64,000 nucleotides of DNA, taken from NCBI RefSeq assembly GCF_000722695.1, contig NZ_JPFU01000013.1:186001-250000 (forward strand). Direction: 5' to 3'. The notes under the pieces are model-generated. The model was not told the DNA's origin. It saw nothing but the letters and a program-made list of their open reading frames with translations, and ran no database searches. The first letter of the stretch is position 1. Each line of letters starts with the position of its first letter. Source of the DNA: Streptococcus mitis. GTDB lineage: Bacteria > Bacillota > Bacilli > Lactobacillales > Streptococcaceae. Made by a program: the position numbers and the translations under genes. Shown in pieces: positions 1 through 9,603 of the stretch.

Positions 1-1559
1 ATTTCTTCAATTTTCAGATGAATCCCTTCTGTTTCAGCAAGCAACTCTTGCATTTTCTGGACAAAGGTCAAATTTCGTAGCCCCAGAAAATCCATCTTCA
101 AAAGCCCGCTAGCTTCAACTCCATGAGCATCGTACTGAGTCAGTGGGATTTCGTCACCATGCTTCAGAGGGATGTAGTTGGTCAAATCTTGGTCACTGAT
201 CACAACACCAGCCGCATGGACAGAGGTTTGTCTTGGATAGCCCTCTATCTTGCAAGCAATTTCAAAAGCTTTTTGGTATTCTAACTTACTATTGATTTGC
301 TGACGAAACTGGAGATTGCCCTCATAGGCTGACTTGAGATTATCACGAAAACTGATTTTCTTAGTAATTGCAGACAATTCATACTCTGGCACACCAAAAC
401 GCTTCAAAACATCACGTAAAGCTTGCTTAGCCCCAAAGGTAGAAAAAGTAACGATCTGAGCCGCATGCTTACTGCCATATTTATTGCCAACATATCTGAT
501 AAAATCTGGACGATAAATATCTGGGATATCAATATCAATATCAGGCATAGTATAACGTTCACGATTGAGGAAACGTTCAAAAATCAAATTTTTCTCTACT
601 GGGTCAATCCCTGTAATATCTAAGGCATAGGAAACCAAACTACCAACTGCAGAACCCCGTCCCATGCCCATATAATAGCCATTCGAGCGTCCAAAACGCA
701 ACAAATCCCAAACAACCAAGAAATAATCATCAAAGCCCATATCATGAATAACAGCCAATTCTTGGTCTAGACGATTTTGATATTCTTTACTAGTCAACCC
801 CTTCTGAGCTAGCCCCAGTTCAGCACGTTCTCTCAACTCTTCTACTGCTGGTCTAGCTGGATTAAAGCGAGGCAGTTTCAGACTAGTATCCAAGTCATAA
901 GAAATACCTAAAATAAGCTTTTCTAAATTGTCCAAGGCTTGCGGAAAACGTTCTTGGAATAGTTTCTCTAAAGAACTTGCTGATATAAGGACATCTTGTC
1001 GTGAGCGTAAGGGAACTTCTCTGAGTGGTAGATTTTCTTTAATCGCTGTTAACACTTGTAGAACTTCTCTATCCCTGCTTTCAAAAGCATTGACCCGATA
1101 AAGGGGCAAGATTGGATGATGAAATTCACTGACCGGTGTTTCTGGATAAACCCCAATATAGTAATCACAGCCTATATTTAGAGACTCAATCTCTTCAAAA
1201 TAAGGCACAATGACCGCAATATCCTCCAGGTGTTGGGACAGGACTGACCAAGTTTTCTCCCCCTGCATCTTGGCTGTTGAAAGCTTCATCAACTGCTGAT
1301 AGCCCACACTAGATAGAGCTAAAAAACGCAGATTTACTTCCTGCACATCCACTAAAAGAGTCATTTCAAGCCCTAATAGAGGATGAATGCCGTATTTTTT
1401 TGTAATCTCTAGAAAGTCGAAAGCCCCATATAGGTTATCAATATCCATCATAGCCAGATGAGTGTAGCCATAGTCTTTAGCTGCTCTCACATACTTGTCT
1501 ATCGAAATGACACTCTCCATAAAACTATAGACTGTTTTTGTATCTAGTTGCGCAATCAA
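1..1559 (-). CDS. dnaE: DNA polymerase III alpha subunit DnaE (N-terminal part, runs off the window)
   Basis: Catalytic polymerase subunit used in chromosome replication. About 519 codons are visible and the frame is open through base 1, so the C-terminal half is missing. The protein starts LIAQLDTKTVYSFMESV and has the PHP-type N-terminus with DIDNLYGAFDF. The polymerase active-site motif PDIDIDIPD lies near residues 339-347. I chose the TTG start at 1559 because GGAG lies nine bases upstream (rc AGGAGAAGGGTAAATTG) and the sequence matches the family's usual N-terminus; no ATG fits. It lacks an N-terminal exonuclease insert, as in the short DnaE of Firmicutes (PolC is the other replicase). 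It is divergent from pepX. Confidence 0.95.
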   Translation of the reverse strand, partial: MIAQLDTKTVYSFMESVISIDKYVRAAKDYGYTHLAMMDIDNLYGAFDFLEITKKYGIHPLLGLEMTLLVDVQEVNLRFLALSSVGYQQLMKLSTAKMQGEKTWSVLSQHLEDIAVIVPYFEEIESLNIGCDYYIGVYPETPVSEFHHPILPLYRVNAFESRDREVLQVLTAIKENLPLREVPLRSRQDVLISASSLEKLFQERFPQALDNLEKLILGISYDLDTSLKLPRFNPARPAVEELRERAELGLAQKGLTSKEYQNRLDQELAVIHDMGFDDYFLVVWDLLRFGRSNGYYMGMGRGSAVGSLVSYALDITGIDPVEKNLIFERFLNRERYTMPDIDIDIPDIYRPDFIRYVGNKYGSKHAAQIVTFSTFGAKQALRDVLKRFGVPEYELSAITKKISFRDNLKSAYEGNLQFRQQINSKLEYQKAFEIACKIEGYPRQTSVHAAGVVISDQDLTNYIPLKHGDEIPLTQYDAHGVEASGLLKMDFLGLRNLTFVQKMQELLAETEGIHLKIEE

Positions 1560-1589
1560 TTTACCCTTCTCCTCTATCCTTCTCACTTT

Positions 1590-1598
1590 ATTATACCA
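1590..1598 (-). promoter_or_regulatory. dnaE promoter, extended -10
   Basis: On the minus strand TGGTATAAT reads as an extended -10 (TATAAT at 1595-1590), about 30 bases upstream of the TTG start. No good -35 is visible, as is common for extended -10 promoters in streptococci. Confidence 0.5.
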
Positions 1599-1599
1599 T

Positions 1600-1900
1600 T
1601 TTTCAAAAAGAGAAAGACAAAAGCATTGACTCTTATCTATAGTTTATACTTTAAATACGGTGTTTAAAATGAAAAAAGTAAAAATATATTTAAAGTCTAA
1701 AATACTCCTGTAATGTTTTTTAAACTTTTTATCCCAAGAAGTGAATATATCTTTTAAAATAGAAAGATACATTCAATCAACTAAGTTGTTATAATAACTT
1801 GTTTTAAGCTATAGAATGGTACTTGTTTTTCATATAAATGATATTCATTATTATTGAATTAATTTCTTTCTCATTTAATGATTTCCTTTATCCTATTTTT
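1600..1900. other. AT-rich divergent intergenic region
   Basis: The 385 bases between dnaE and pepX are very AT-rich and have no convincing ORF. They hold the two divergent promoters and a small dyad AATGA-TAT-TCATT at 1837-1849, which could be an operator but matches no consensus I can defend. No terminator, tRNA or repeat was seen. Confidence 0.4.
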
Positions 1901-1901
1901 T

Positions 1902-1910
1902 TGATATAAT
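1902..1910 (+). promoter_or_regulatory. pepX promoter, extended -10
   Basis: TGATATAAT is a full extended -10 about 35 bases before the pepX ATG. The -35 region is weak. The leader ends in a near-ideal AAGGAGG ribosome binding site. Confidence 0.55.
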
Positions 1911-1944
1911 AACCTTAATTATTTTTATTTTATAAGGAGGTTAT

Positions 1945-4227
1945 ATGCGCTTTAATCAATTCAGCTATTTATCACTTCCAAGAAATACTATTTTATATGA
2001 ATTAAAAAAGTATGGATTTGATTTCCCATCTGAGATGGCAGATAAAAAGATGTTAAAGATTTTTTTAAGTCGTTTCTTTTTTACTTATCAAGACATCAAT
2101 TATCCACTCTCCATCTTAGCAGTTGATAAAGAAACTGACTTACTGACTTTTTTTCAGTCAGATAAAGAGTTGACTGCAGATATTTTCTACACTGTAGCCT
2201 TTCAACTCTTAGGCTTTTCTTATTTGGTTGACTTCGAAGATAGCGAAGTTTTTCGTAAAGAGACTGGTTTTCCCATTGTATATGGTGACTTGATTGAAAA
2301 TCTCTATCAGTTGCTCAATACTCGCACCAAAAAGGGAAATGCTCTTATCGACCAACTTGTTAGCGATGGTCTTATCCCTGAGGATAATGACTACCACTAC
2401 TTTAACGGAAAGAGTTTGGCGACTTTTTCTAGTCATGATGTCATTCGAGAAGTGGTCTACGTTGAGTCTCGTGTCAATACTGACCAAAAAGGGCTACCAG
2501 ACTTAGTCAAGGTTAGCATTATTCGTCCTCGTTATGATGGCCAAATCCCTGCTATCATGACGGCCAGTCCTTACCACCAGGGAACCAATGACAAGGCCAG
2601 TGACAAAGCCCTCTACAAGATGGAGGGCGAGCTTGAGGTTAAACTTGCTCACAAGATTGAGCTAGAAGAACCTCAACTCAATCTCGTCCAACCTCAAGGC
2701 CAAGCTGAGCTTGTGGCAGAAGCGGAGGAAAAGCTAACTCACATCAACGCTAGCTATACACTCAACGACTACTTCCTTCCACGAGGTTTTGCCAATCTCT
2801 ACGTTTCAGGTGTTGGTACCAAAGACTCTACTGGTTTCATGACTAATGGGGACTACCAGCAAATTGAGGCTTATAAAAATGTTATCGATTGGCTCAATGG
2901 TCGTTGCCGTGCCTTTACTGACCATACACGCCAGCGTCAAGTCAAAGCTGACTGGTCAAATGGAAAAGTAGCCACAACTGGACTATCCTATCTAGGTACC
3001 ATATCCAATGGTCTAGCGACTACAGGCGTCGATGGTTTAGAAGTCATCATTGCTGAGGCTGGCATTTCTTCATGGTACAACTACTACCGTGAAAACGGTC
3101 TGGTGACAAGCCCAGGTGGTTATCCAGGTGAGGACTTTGACTCCCTTGCTGAGTTAACCTATTCTCGGAATCTCTTGGCTGGCGACTATATCCGTGGCAA
3201 TGAAGCTCACCAAGCTGACTTAGAAAAAGTAAAGGAACAACTGGATCGCAAGTCTGGTGACTACAATCAATTTTGGCATGATCGCAACTATTTGCTCAAT
3301 GCTGACAAAGTAAAGGCTGAGGTTGTCTTTACCCATGGTTCACAAGATTGGAATGTTAAACCACTTCATGTTTACCAGATGTTCCATGCCCTTCCTGTTC
3401 ATATAAATAAGCACCTCTTTTTCCATAATGGTGCCCATGTTTACATGAACAACTGGCAGTCTATTGACTTCCGTGAGTCCATGAATGCCTTGCTGACTCA
3501 GAGATTACTGGGACAGGAAACAGATTTCCAACTTCCTACTGTCATCTGGCAGGACAATACTGCTCCTCAGACTTGGTTATCACTTGATACCTTTGGTGAG
3601 CAGGATAACTTTGAAACCTTCTCACTCGGTCAAGAAGAGCAAGTCATTCAAAACCAGTACTCAGATAAGGATTTTGAGCGTTATGGTAAGACCTACCAGA
3701 CCTTCAATGCAGAGCTCTACCAAGGAAAAGTCAATCAGATTACTATTGACCTTCCTGTGACTAAGGATCTTCACTTGAACGGTCGTGCTCAGCTTAATCT
3801 ACGTATCAAATCCAGTACAAACAAGGGGCTCTTATCTGCCCAACTGCTAGAATTTGGACAAAAGAAATACCTACAACCTTATCCAGCTGTTTTAAGTGCT
3901 AGAACCATTGACAACGGTCGCTATCATATGCTGGAAAATCTTTGTGAACTGCCATTTAGACCAGATTCACAACGAGTCGTAACCAAGGGCTACCTCAATT
4001 TGCAAAATCGAAATGATTTGCTAATAGTTGAGAATATTAATGCAGATGAATGGATGGATATCCAGTTTGAACTGCAACCAACTATTTACAAGTTAAAAGA
4101 AGGAGACACTCTCCGTCTAGTCCTTTATACTACTGACTTTGAAATCACCATACGTGACAATACCGCTTACCACCTGACTGTTGATCTTGAACAGTCTACA
4201 CTTATCCTACCTTACCAAAAGGTATAG
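1945..4227 (+). CDS. pepX: Xaa-Pro dipeptidyl-peptidase PepX
   Basis: Cytoplasmic serine peptidase (S15 family) that removes X-Pro dipeptides from proline-rich peptides after oligopeptide uptake. The length of 760 residues is normal for the lactic-acid-bacterial enzyme. The catalytic triad is visible: Ser348 in GLSYLGT, Asp468 in GSQDWNVK and His498 in HNGAHVY. The N-terminal helical domain precedes the alpha/beta-hydrolase core, and a jelly-roll C-terminal domain follows. The start has AAGGAGG seven bases upstream. It is monocistronic on the plus strand. Immediately after its stop lies a decayed second copy of its own 3' end (4240-4738), suggesting the active allele replaced an older one by recombination. 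Confidence 0.97.
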   Translation: MRFNQFSYLSLPRNTILYELKKYGFDFPSEMADKKMLKIFLSRFFFTYQDINYPLSILAVDKETDLLTFFQSDKELTADIFYTVAFQLLGFSYLVDFEDSEVFRKETGFPIVYGDLIENLYQLLNTRTKKGNALIDQLVSDGLIPEDNDYHYFNGKSLATFSSHDVIREVVYVESRVNTDQKGLPDLVKVSIIRPRYDGQIPAIMTASPYHQGTNDKASDKALYKMEGELEVKLAHKIELEEPQLNLVQPQGQAELVAEAEEKLTHINASYTLNDYFLPRGFANLYVSGVGTKDSTGFMTNGDYQQIEAYKNVIDWLNGRCRAFTDHTRQRQVKADWSNGKVATTGLSYLGTISNGLATTGVDGLEVIIAEAGISSWYNYYRENGLVTSPGGYPGEDFDSLAELTYSRNLLAGDYIRGNEAHQADLEKVKEQLDRKSGDYNQFWHDRNYLLNADKVKAEVVFTHGSQDWNVKPLHVYQMFHALPVHINKHLFFHNGAHVYMNNWQSIDFRESMNALLTQRLLGQETDFQLPTVIWQDNTAPQTWLSLDTFGEQDNFETFSLGQEEQVIQNQYSDKDFERYGKTYQTFNAELYQGKVNQITIDLPVTKDLHLNGRAQLNLRIKSSTNKGLLSAQLLEFGQKKYLQPYPAVLSARTIDNGRYHMLENLCELPFRPDSQRVVTKGYLNLQNRNDLLIVENINADEWMDIQFELQPTIYKLKEGDTLRLVLYTTDFEITIRDNTAYHLTVDLEQSTLILPYQKV

Positions 4228-4239
4228 GCTATCAGACTT

Positions 4240-4738
4240 TCGATACAGATAGATTCCAAGGAAAGCTTAATTACGTGACCATTTGCCTTCCTATAATCAA
4301 TCCCCCACTTGAATAGTCTAACGAAACATAAACTTGGTATCAAATCCTGTCCAAAGAACAGATTATTCTACCCCCGCTGCTGAACCTTGGATAAATGATA
4401 CTAACACCCCTAACCAACATGTGTGACCCTCTATACTACACGCTACCACACCACATGTTGGACAATCTCTGTGAATTGCCGTTTAGCGTACATTCACAAG
4501 AAGCCGTGACAAAATGATACCAAAATTGAATGATTCACTGTCATTAAAGAACATCAATGCAGATGAAGGGATAGATATCCAATTCATCTGCACCAAACAA
4601 GTGACAAGTTAAAAGAAGGCGATACTCTCCATCTAGTTCTTTATACTATTGACTTTGAAATCATCATACGTGACAATACCGCTTACCACTCGACTGACGA
4701 TTTCGATCAGTCCACGCTTTCTGTACTTTGTACAAGGA
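4240..4738 (+). pseudogene. decayed duplicate of the pepX 3' end
   Basis: This stretch is collinear with the last roughly 500 bases of pepX (about 3712-4221). Examples: ATCAATGCAGATGAA near 4552 matches 4038-4052 closely, ACAAGTTAAAAGAAGG at 4603 matches 4089, and CATACGTGACAATACCGC at 4667 is identical to 4149-4166. Many substitutions, small indels and stops make it non-coding. It ends at the argR ribosome binding site, so it occupies the place of an original pepX tail. It is best read as the relic of an older pepX allele left behind after recombination; a tandem duplication followed by decay is the alternative. Confidence 0.85.
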
Positions 4739-4748
4739 GTAAATTTTT

Positions 4749-5219
4749 ATGAATAAATCTGAACACCGCCACCAACTCATACGAGCACTTGTAAGCAAAA
4801 ACAAGATTCATACTCAAGCTGAATTACAAGCTCTTCTTGCCGATAACGACATTCAAGTTACCCAGGCAACTCTTTCCCGTGATATCAAAACAATGAATCT
4901 CTCAAAAATACGTGAAGAAGATAATTCTTACTACGTGCTCAATACTGGTTCAATTTCAAAATGGGAAAAACGCCTAGAAACTTATATGGAAGATGCTCTT
5001 GTACTCATGCGTCCAGTTCAACATCAAGTACTTTTGAAAACTCTTCCTGGTCTGGCTCAATCATTCGGTTCTATTATTGATGCCTTGAACTTCCCTGACG
5101 CTATCGCTACCCTCTGTGGGGACGATGTCTGTCTGGTCATCTGTGAAGATGCAGAGGCTGCACAACATTGCTTTGAAGAATTGAAAAAATTTACACCACC
5201 ATTTTTCTTTGGTGAATAA
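4749..5219 (+). CDS. argR: ArgR-family arginine-responsive transcriptional regulator
   Basis: DNA-binding regulator of the ArgR/AhrC family, 156 residues (normal length). The N-terminal winged helix includes [17 protein letters not shown] at about residues 38-54, the recognition region. The C-terminal hexamerisation and ligand domain contains [17 protein letters not shown] near 118-134, where arginine repressors carry their GDD-type ligand motif. Streptococci encode several paralogues and the sequence alone does not say which, so the symbol is generic. The start has AAGGAGT nine bases upstream. A strong terminator follows directly. Its target is not inferable from this window because no arginine genes are nearby. 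Confidence 0.85.
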   Translation: MNKSEHRHQLIRALVSKNKIHTQAELQALLADNDIQVTQATLSRDIKTMNLSKIREEDNSYYVLNTGSISKWEKRLETYMEDALVLMRPVQHQVLLKTLPGLAQSFGSIIDALNFPDAIATLCGDDVCLVICEDAEAAQHCFEELKKFTPPFFFGE

Positions 5220-5256
5220 CAAAATTCCGTGTCTGATGAGGCACGGAATTTTTTAT
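5220..5256. terminator. terminator after argR, usable in both directions
   Basis: AATTCCGTG and CACGGAATT form a 9-bp stem followed by TTTTTT on the plus strand. The reverse strand ends in a shorter T run, so it may also terminate the obgE transcript coming the other way. Confidence 0.85.
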
Positions 5257-5261
5257 CTTCT

Positions 5262-5420
5262 TTACTGAGATGGATTTTCATTTTTGGTTCGTGCCAATCT
5301 CAGGGCACGATTTGGATTGAGACGATTAAATAGTTCTTCCAATTTCTTTTCATTCCAAAGGTCTGCGGCGGAAACGAAATTGCCATCCGCATCTCGGAAA
5401 GATATCGGTTTATCTCCCAT
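5262..5420 (-). CDS. small conserved-looking protein downstream of obgE
   Basis: A 52-residue ORF beginning MGDKPISFRDADGNFVSAAD and ending KNENPSQ. It starts nine bases after the obgE stop codon, with GGAGACTGG upstream, so it is translated from the obgE transcript. The protein is charged, has no membrane segment and no cysteines. The motif DLWNEKKLEELFNRLNPNRA looks like an amphipathic helix. I do not recognise a function. Tight spacing, a ribosome binding site and a terminator right after it support a real gene. Confidence 0.7.
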   Translation of the reverse strand: MGDKPISFRDADGNFVSAADLWNEKKLEELFNRLNPNRALRLARTKNENPSQ

Positions 5421-5429
5421 ACCAGTCTC

Positions 5430-6740
5430 CTAGTCTACAAATTCAAACTCAAATTTACCAATGCGAACCAAGTCCCCATCCTTAGCACCACGCGCACGAA
5501 GGGCTTCATCAACCCCCATACCACGAAGCTGGCGAGCAAATTTCATGACTGATTCGTCACGATCAAAGTTGGTCATGTTAAAGAGCTTCATGAGTTTTTC
5601 ACCAGAAAGTAGCCATGTTGCATCGTCATCACGACTAATTTCAAAGGCTTTCTCTTCCTCATCAAATCCATAGTAAGCTTCTTCTTCCATATCTGACTCG
5701 TCGTAGAGCAAGAATTCTGGTGTCTTGTCTAACAATTCAGCTGTAGCATCCAAAAGCGTAGCCAGACCTTGCTTGGTCAAACCAGATATTGGGAAAATAG
5801 CTGGTAACTCTTCAAATTCATCGTAGTTTTCAGCTAATTTCTTCTTGAAAACTTCAAGATTTTCCTGACTCTCAGGCATGTCCATCTTATTGGCTACGAT
5901 AATCTGTGGACGCTCCATGAGGCGAAGATTGTATGACTCCAGCTCCTTATTGATCGCTAGGTAGTCCTCATATGGATCACGACCTTCACTAGCTGACATA
6001 TCAATGATATGGAGGATAACACGGGTACGCTCGATGTGACGGAGGAACTGGGTTCCCAGACCAACACCCTGACTAGCCCCTTCAATCAAACCTGGCAAGT
6101 CGGCTACTGCAAAGGATTCACCTGATTGGGTACGAACCATACCTAGATTTGGAACGATAGTGGTAAAGTGGTAGGCACCAATTTTAGGTTTAGCTGAGGT
6201 GATAACACTTAAAAGTGTTGATTTTCCTACAGATGGGAATCCTACTAAACCAACATCCGCAAGGATTTTTAGTTCTAACTGTAACTCACGCTCCTGACCC
6301 GGTTCTCCATTTTCAGAGATTTCAGGTGCAGGATTTTTTGGTGTCGCAAAGCGGATATTTCCACGACCACCACGACCACCGTGGGCAACGATAAATTCTT
6401 GACCGTGTTCAATCAAATCTGTCAAGACCTTGCCTGTCTCGGCATCACGCACAGTCGTACCTTGTGGTACACGAACTCTAAGGTCCTCGGCACCACGACC
6501 ATGCATCCCTTTGGTCATTCCTTTTTCACCAGAATCAGCCTTAAAATGGCGATTATATCGGAAGTCCATCAAGGTACGTAGACCTTCGTCTACAACGAAG
6601 ACCACATTACCTCCACGTCCACCGTCACCACCCCAAGGGCCGCCATTAGGGACATATTTTTCACGGCGAAAGGCAACCATGCCATCGCCACCATTACCAG
6701 CCTTGACCTTAATCTTGGCTGTATCTAAAAACATACTCAT
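5430..6740 (-). CDS. obgE: Obg-family GTPase ObgE/CgtA
   Basis: Essential GTPase for 50S ribosome assembly and stress signalling, cytoplasmic. At 436 residues it has all three Obg domains. The glycine-rich N-terminal Obg fold includes [13 protein letters not shown]. The G domain has G1 GFPSVGKST near residue 166, G3 DLPGLIEGA and G4 NKMD. A C-terminal OCT domain ends in GKFEFEFVD, with an acidic linker [16 protein letters not shown] between. Start [20 protein letters not shown] is the family norm. It is followed closely by the 52-residue gene and separated from the upstream DUF4044 gene by a short terminator hairpin. Confidence 0.97.
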   Translation of the reverse strand: MSMFLDTAKIKVKAGNGGDGMVAFRREKYVPNGGPWGGDGGRGGNVVFVVDEGLRTLMDFRYNRHFKADSGEKGMTKGMHGRGAEDLRVRVPQGTTVRDAETGKVLTDLIEHGQEFIVAHGGRGGRGNIRFATPKNPAPEISENGEPGQERELQLELKILADVGLVGFPSVGKSTLLSVITSAKPKIGAYHFTTIVPNLGMVRTQSGESFAVADLPGLIEGASQGVGLGTQFLRHIERTRVILHIIDMSASEGRDPYEDYLAINKELESYNLRLMERPQIIVANKMDMPESQENLEVFKKKLAENYDEFEELPAIFPISGLTKQGLATLLDATAELLDKTPEFLLYDESDMEEEAYYGFDEEEKAFEISRDDDATWLLSGEKLMKLFNMTNFDRDESVMKFARQLRGMGVDEALRARGAKDGDLVRIGKFEFEFVD

Positions 6741-6755
6741 TTTTTCTTCTCACTT

Positions 6756-6785
6756 TAAAAAAGGGCTGGGAAATCCCAGTCACAA
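6756..6785 (-). terminator. short terminator between the DUF4044 gene and obgE
   Basis: On the minus strand CTGGG-ATTT-CCCAG is followed by CCCTTTTTT. The stem is short (5-6 bp), so termination may be partial. Confidence 0.55.
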
Positions 6786-6803
6786 AATTTTCTTGAACCT
6801 ATT

Positions 6804-6938
6804 TTATAGATTACTGAGAGCACCAATTGCAGTTGCAAAAATACCCAAAATACTTGCCAAAAGCATAATAACCACGATAATTAAAGTTAATTTCTCAAAC
6901 AAGGTTTTTTTACGATTTCCATTATCTCCAAATGCCAT
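6804..6938 (-). CDS. DUF4044 small membrane protein
   Basis: A 44-residue protein, MAFGDNGNRKKTLFEKLTLI at the N-terminus, followed by one hydrophobic segment (about residues 18-41) and ending GALSNL. The MAFG-NGNRKKT head and single membrane helix are the pattern of the DUF4044 family, found next to obgE in streptococci. The start has AAGGAG ten bases upstream (rc GAAGGAGAAAAAAATG). The function is unknown. Its own hairpin terminator separates it from obgE. Confidence 0.85.
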   Translation of the reverse strand: MAFGDNGNRKKTLFEKLTLIIVVIMLLASILGIFATAIGALSNL

Positions 6939-6996
6939 TTTTTTCTCCTTCGTTACATTCTATTTTCTATTATCTTAGCATGAATTCAGCTAGTTT

Positions 6997-7188
6997 TCAA
7001 TAGTCAGTTGCTACTGGTGTAATAATCCATAAAATGATATAGGCTACAATTCCAGCTCCATAACCAAAAGCAAGAACACCCCATATTACACGAACAATAG
7101 TGGGATCCATATCAAAATAATGAGCCACTCCAGCACAAACACCTGCAATCTTTTTATCATGACCACTTCTCATTAATTGTTTTTTCAT
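6997..7188 (-). CDS. PspC-domain small membrane protein
   Basis: A 63-residue protein with the PspC signature: MKKQLMRSGHDKKIAGVCAG, then HYFDMDPTIVRV and a hydrophobic segment ending IILWIITPVATDY. Such proteins are single- or two-pass membrane proteins related to phage-shock protein C; stand-alone copies in Firmicutes are thought to sense envelope stress. It starts 14 bases after the upstream glycosyltransferase stop, with GAGGAACAGCT as ribosome binding site, and is probably cotranscribed with the two glycolipid synthases. That fits an envelope role, but this is inference. Confidence 0.85.
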   Translation of the reverse strand: MKKQLMRSGHDKKIAGVCAGVAHYFDMDPTIVRVIWGVLAFGYGAGIVAYIILWIITPVATDY

Positions 7189-7202
7189 AGCTGTTCCTCT
7201 TT

Positions 7203-8528
7203 CTATTCTTCACTGTCTTTCCAATAATCTCTGATGCTGATTAACTGTGTTTTTGATGCCTTCAGCATCCGTCTAGAGCCTTTTACGGGCACAGCAACCA
7301 CCTGTTGCGGAAGATACAAAACTGTCTTAAAGATACGCTGACTAACCGTATCATCTTTGACTAAATCTTTCTGGAAATTATTTGAAATAATGGCATCCAG
7401 ATAAAACTCATGCACTCGTTTCCCAAAGTTCTCAGCTGAAATCTCATACAATTTCTCTGATAAGCTATGCTCATTCATATCTGGCGTTGCAATCAGGGCT
7501 TCTAAAATGGCTCCAGCTAAATCATACTCGCCGTAATACAAGGTACCAAACATTTTATCACTAATAAGATTGTCCAGATACGGATTTCCGTGAGCAATGA
7601 CAGGCGTTCCACTAGCTAAGCTTTCCAAGTAGGTCAACCCTTGGGTTTCACTTGTCGATGCCGAGATGAAGAAATCTGCCGCCTTATAATAAAGAGCCGT
7701 CTCACTAGGAGCAATCATACCTGTAAAGATAACCGAGTCTCGAATCTCTAGTTTCTGGGCTTGCTCTTTGAGGTCATCCAGATAAGGCCCATCCCCAGCA
7801 ACTACCAGTTTCACCTTGTCTTCCTCTCTCAGAACTTCTGCAAAGGCTGCTAATACTGCTTGAATATTTTTTTCATAGGAAATTCTGGAAAGACTAAGCA
7901 ACATCTTTTCATCATCTTGAATCCCTAATTTACTACGCAGTTCTTTCAAATTTTCTTGCTTGATTTCTGGACGCTCAAACTTGGCTAATTCAATTCCAGT
8001 TGGAATGACCCGCTTTTCAACCTTGACTTTATAATCAGATAGCAAGTCACGAACAATCTCACTCGGGCAAACAACCCCATCCACATCGTGCAGGAAACCT
8101 CTGACCAGATACTTGACCATACTAGGACGAATCAACATCCCCTTGGCAATATAATGCACATAGTCTTCGTACTGGGTATGATAGGTATGGATAACGGGAA
8201 TTTTCAGTTCATGCGCAATCCAAATCCCCAACAAGCCTAGAGAAAATTCTGTCTGAGTATGAATAACATCTAGCTGATACTGCTTGGCAATTTCAAGCGC
8301 CTTGCTAAAGCCTCGATAGGCAAAGCGGCGATCTTTAAAAGCAAAAAAAGGCACACTTGGAATGCGGATAATTTGCCAATCTTCGTAGCGATTAACATCC
8401 TTATCTGTCGTCGTAAAGATAAAAACAGCATGTCCCTGCTTTTCAAGTTCTGTTTTCAAGGTTCGAATACTGGTCGCAACACCAGAAACCTGAGGAAAAT
8501 AGGTATCTGTAAATAAACCAATTCGCAT
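7203..8528 (-). CDS. alpha-monoglucosyldiacylglycerol synthase (GT4 family)
   Basis: Membrane-associated glycosyltransferase expected to transfer glucose from UDP-glucose to diacylglycerol, giving the first glycolipid of the membrane and lipoteichoic acid anchor. The 441-residue protein starts MRIGLFTDTYFPQVSGVATS. The GT4 C-terminal donor site shows as SLSRISYEKNI, VVAGDGPY and the EX7E-type stretch STSETQGLTYLESLASG. It sits directly after cpoA (15-base gap), the partner that adds the second sugar. The substrate assignment rests on synteny with the pneumococcal pair, remembered rather than searched. Confidence 0.88.
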   Translation of the reverse strand: MRIGLFTDTYFPQVSGVATSIRTLKTELEKQGHAVFIFTTTDKDVNRYEDWQIIRIPSVPFFAFKDRRFAYRGFSKALEIAKQYQLDVIHTQTEFSLGLLGIWIAHELKIPVIHTYHTQYEDYVHYIAKGMLIRPSMVKYLVRGFLHDVDGVVCPSEIVRDLLSDYKVKVEKRVIPTGIELAKFERPEIKQENLKELRSKLGIQDDEKMLLSLSRISYEKNIQAVLAAFAEVLREEDKVKLVVAGDGPYLDDLKEQAQKLEIRDSVIFTGMIAPSETALYYKAADFFISASTSETQGLTYLESLASGTPVIAHGNPYLDNLISDKMFGTLYYGEYDLAGAILEALIATPDMNEHSLSEKLYEISAENFGKRVHEFYLDAIISNNFQKDLVKDDTVSQRIFKTVLYLPQQVVAVPVKGSRRMLKASKTQLISIRDYWKDSEE

Positions 8529-8543
8529 AGATTACCTCACTTT

Positions 8544-9587
8544 TTATTTTCTCCCTAAAGCGGCTTGTTTCTCATAAAAGTCCAACCAGATTTGCAACAG
8601 ATGCTCTTCAGAATACTCTCTGGAAATATTCTTAGCTTTTTCTTTGAGATCTTTTAAGGCAATAGGATTTGCTTGATATTCTAAAATAGCTTCTTTCATC
8701 TCTTCTCTATCTGCTGTCTCCCGATAATTTCCCTCCAAAATCACCTTATAGAGATCTAAATCACGCAACATAATAGGAGCTTCGCAACTGGCAGCTTCTA
8801 AAATCGTCATAGGAAAGAGCTCATTGTAACTAGGTAACAAGAAAAGATCCGCTAGGGCATACAATTCGCGCATACGCTCTGGCGACACAATGCCTGGAAA
8901 CATCAAATTTTCAGGTGGATTATCCATCATTTTCTTATAGCGTTCATAACCATCTGTCATACCACCAAAAGAGAAACCACCAGCCCAGATAAAGGTAATC
9001 TGAGGTAATTCCTCAGCAAGACGGATAAAATCATCAATCCCTTTGCGTTTCTGGACTTGACCAGCACCTACTACGATAAACTGATTGTCACTAAGACCTA
9101 GCTCCGTTCGCAGTCTCACTATCTCTTCTTGTGGAAGGGGATGCCATTTTTCCTTATTGACAAAATTAGGAATATAAGTTACTTTTTCACGTGGAATACC
9201 AGCTGCCACCAAATCCTCAATAAACATAGGATTAACCACAACCAAATGCTCCATCCGGTTGTAAAAAGAAAATACATAGCGTTTAACAATTCCCTTTAAG
9301 AAAAATGGAATTTTCAAACTCCCCTCAAGTGTATCAGGCAAAAAATGCACATAGCCAATTTTCCTCCCTGAGCGCTTCTTTTGGAATGTTGATAAATAAT
9401 AGGGGAAATCAATTGTATGAAAGTGAGTCACATCTGCCTCGATTGGAAGATTTTCTGTAACAACCAATTGGTCCTTGGCATCACGGTGAAGAAGACGAAC
9501 TAATTCACGGTAGGCACCTGAAACTCCTTGCCCTGCTACTTTCTCACTTGAACTCAACATATTGATACGTAATTTCTTTTTTTCCAT
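8544..9587 (-). CDS. cpoA: glycolipid glycosyltransferase CpoA (galactosyl-glucosyl-diacylglycerol synthase)
   Basis: GT4 glycosyltransferase that adds the second hexose to monoglucosyl-diacylglycerol. Mutations in the pneumococcal homologue were selected by piperacillin. The protein is 347 residues from MEKKKLRINMLSSSEKVAGQ. Visible motifs are GYVHFLPDTLEGS, VGAGQVQKRKG and PSYNELFPMTILEAASC (donor-binding EX7E). The frame is open a further 45 codons upstream, but that part is hydrophobic low-complexity sequence overlapping the promoter, so I reject it. No Shine-Dalgarno precedes this ATG: an extended -10 box lies only seven bases upstream, suggesting a leaderless transcript. Confidence 0.92.
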   Translation of the reverse strand: MEKKKLRINMLSSSEKVAGQGVSGAYRELVRLLHRDAKDQLVVTENLPIEADVTHFHTIDFPYYLSTFQKKRSGRKIGYVHFLPDTLEGSLKIPFFLKGIVKRYVFSFYNRMEHLVVVNPMFIEDLVAAGIPREKVTYIPNFVNKEKWHPLPQEEIVRLRTELGLSDNQFIVVGAGQVQKRKGIDDFIRLAEELPQITFIWAGGFSFGGMTDGYERYKKMMDNPPENLMFPGIVSPERMRELYALADLFLLPSYNELFPMTILEAASCEAPIMLRDLDLYKVILEGNYRETADREEMKEAILEYQANPIALKDLKEKAKNISREYSEEHLLQIWLDFYEKQAALGRK

Positions 9588-9594
9588 AACTACT

Positions 9595-9603
9595 ATTATA
9601 TCA
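9595..9603 (-). promoter_or_regulatory. cpoA promoter, extended -10 abutting the start codon
   Basis: Minus-strand TGATATAAT is a perfect extended -10. Only AGTAGTT separates it from the cpoA ATG, so transcription would begin at or within a base or two of the A of ATG. The -35 region (CTGATT at 17-bp spacing) is poor. Confidence 0.6.

Noticed and set aside
1837-1849. Dyad AATGA-TAT-TCATT as a Fur/PerR operator
   Set aside because: Too short and not a match to a defined streptococcal metal-regulator consensus; in such AT-rich DNA it may be chance.
6430-6978. 182-residue plus-strand ORF over obgE and DUF4044
   Set aside because: Antisense to two recognised genes, with low-complexity Pro/Arg/Ser content and no ribosome binding site.
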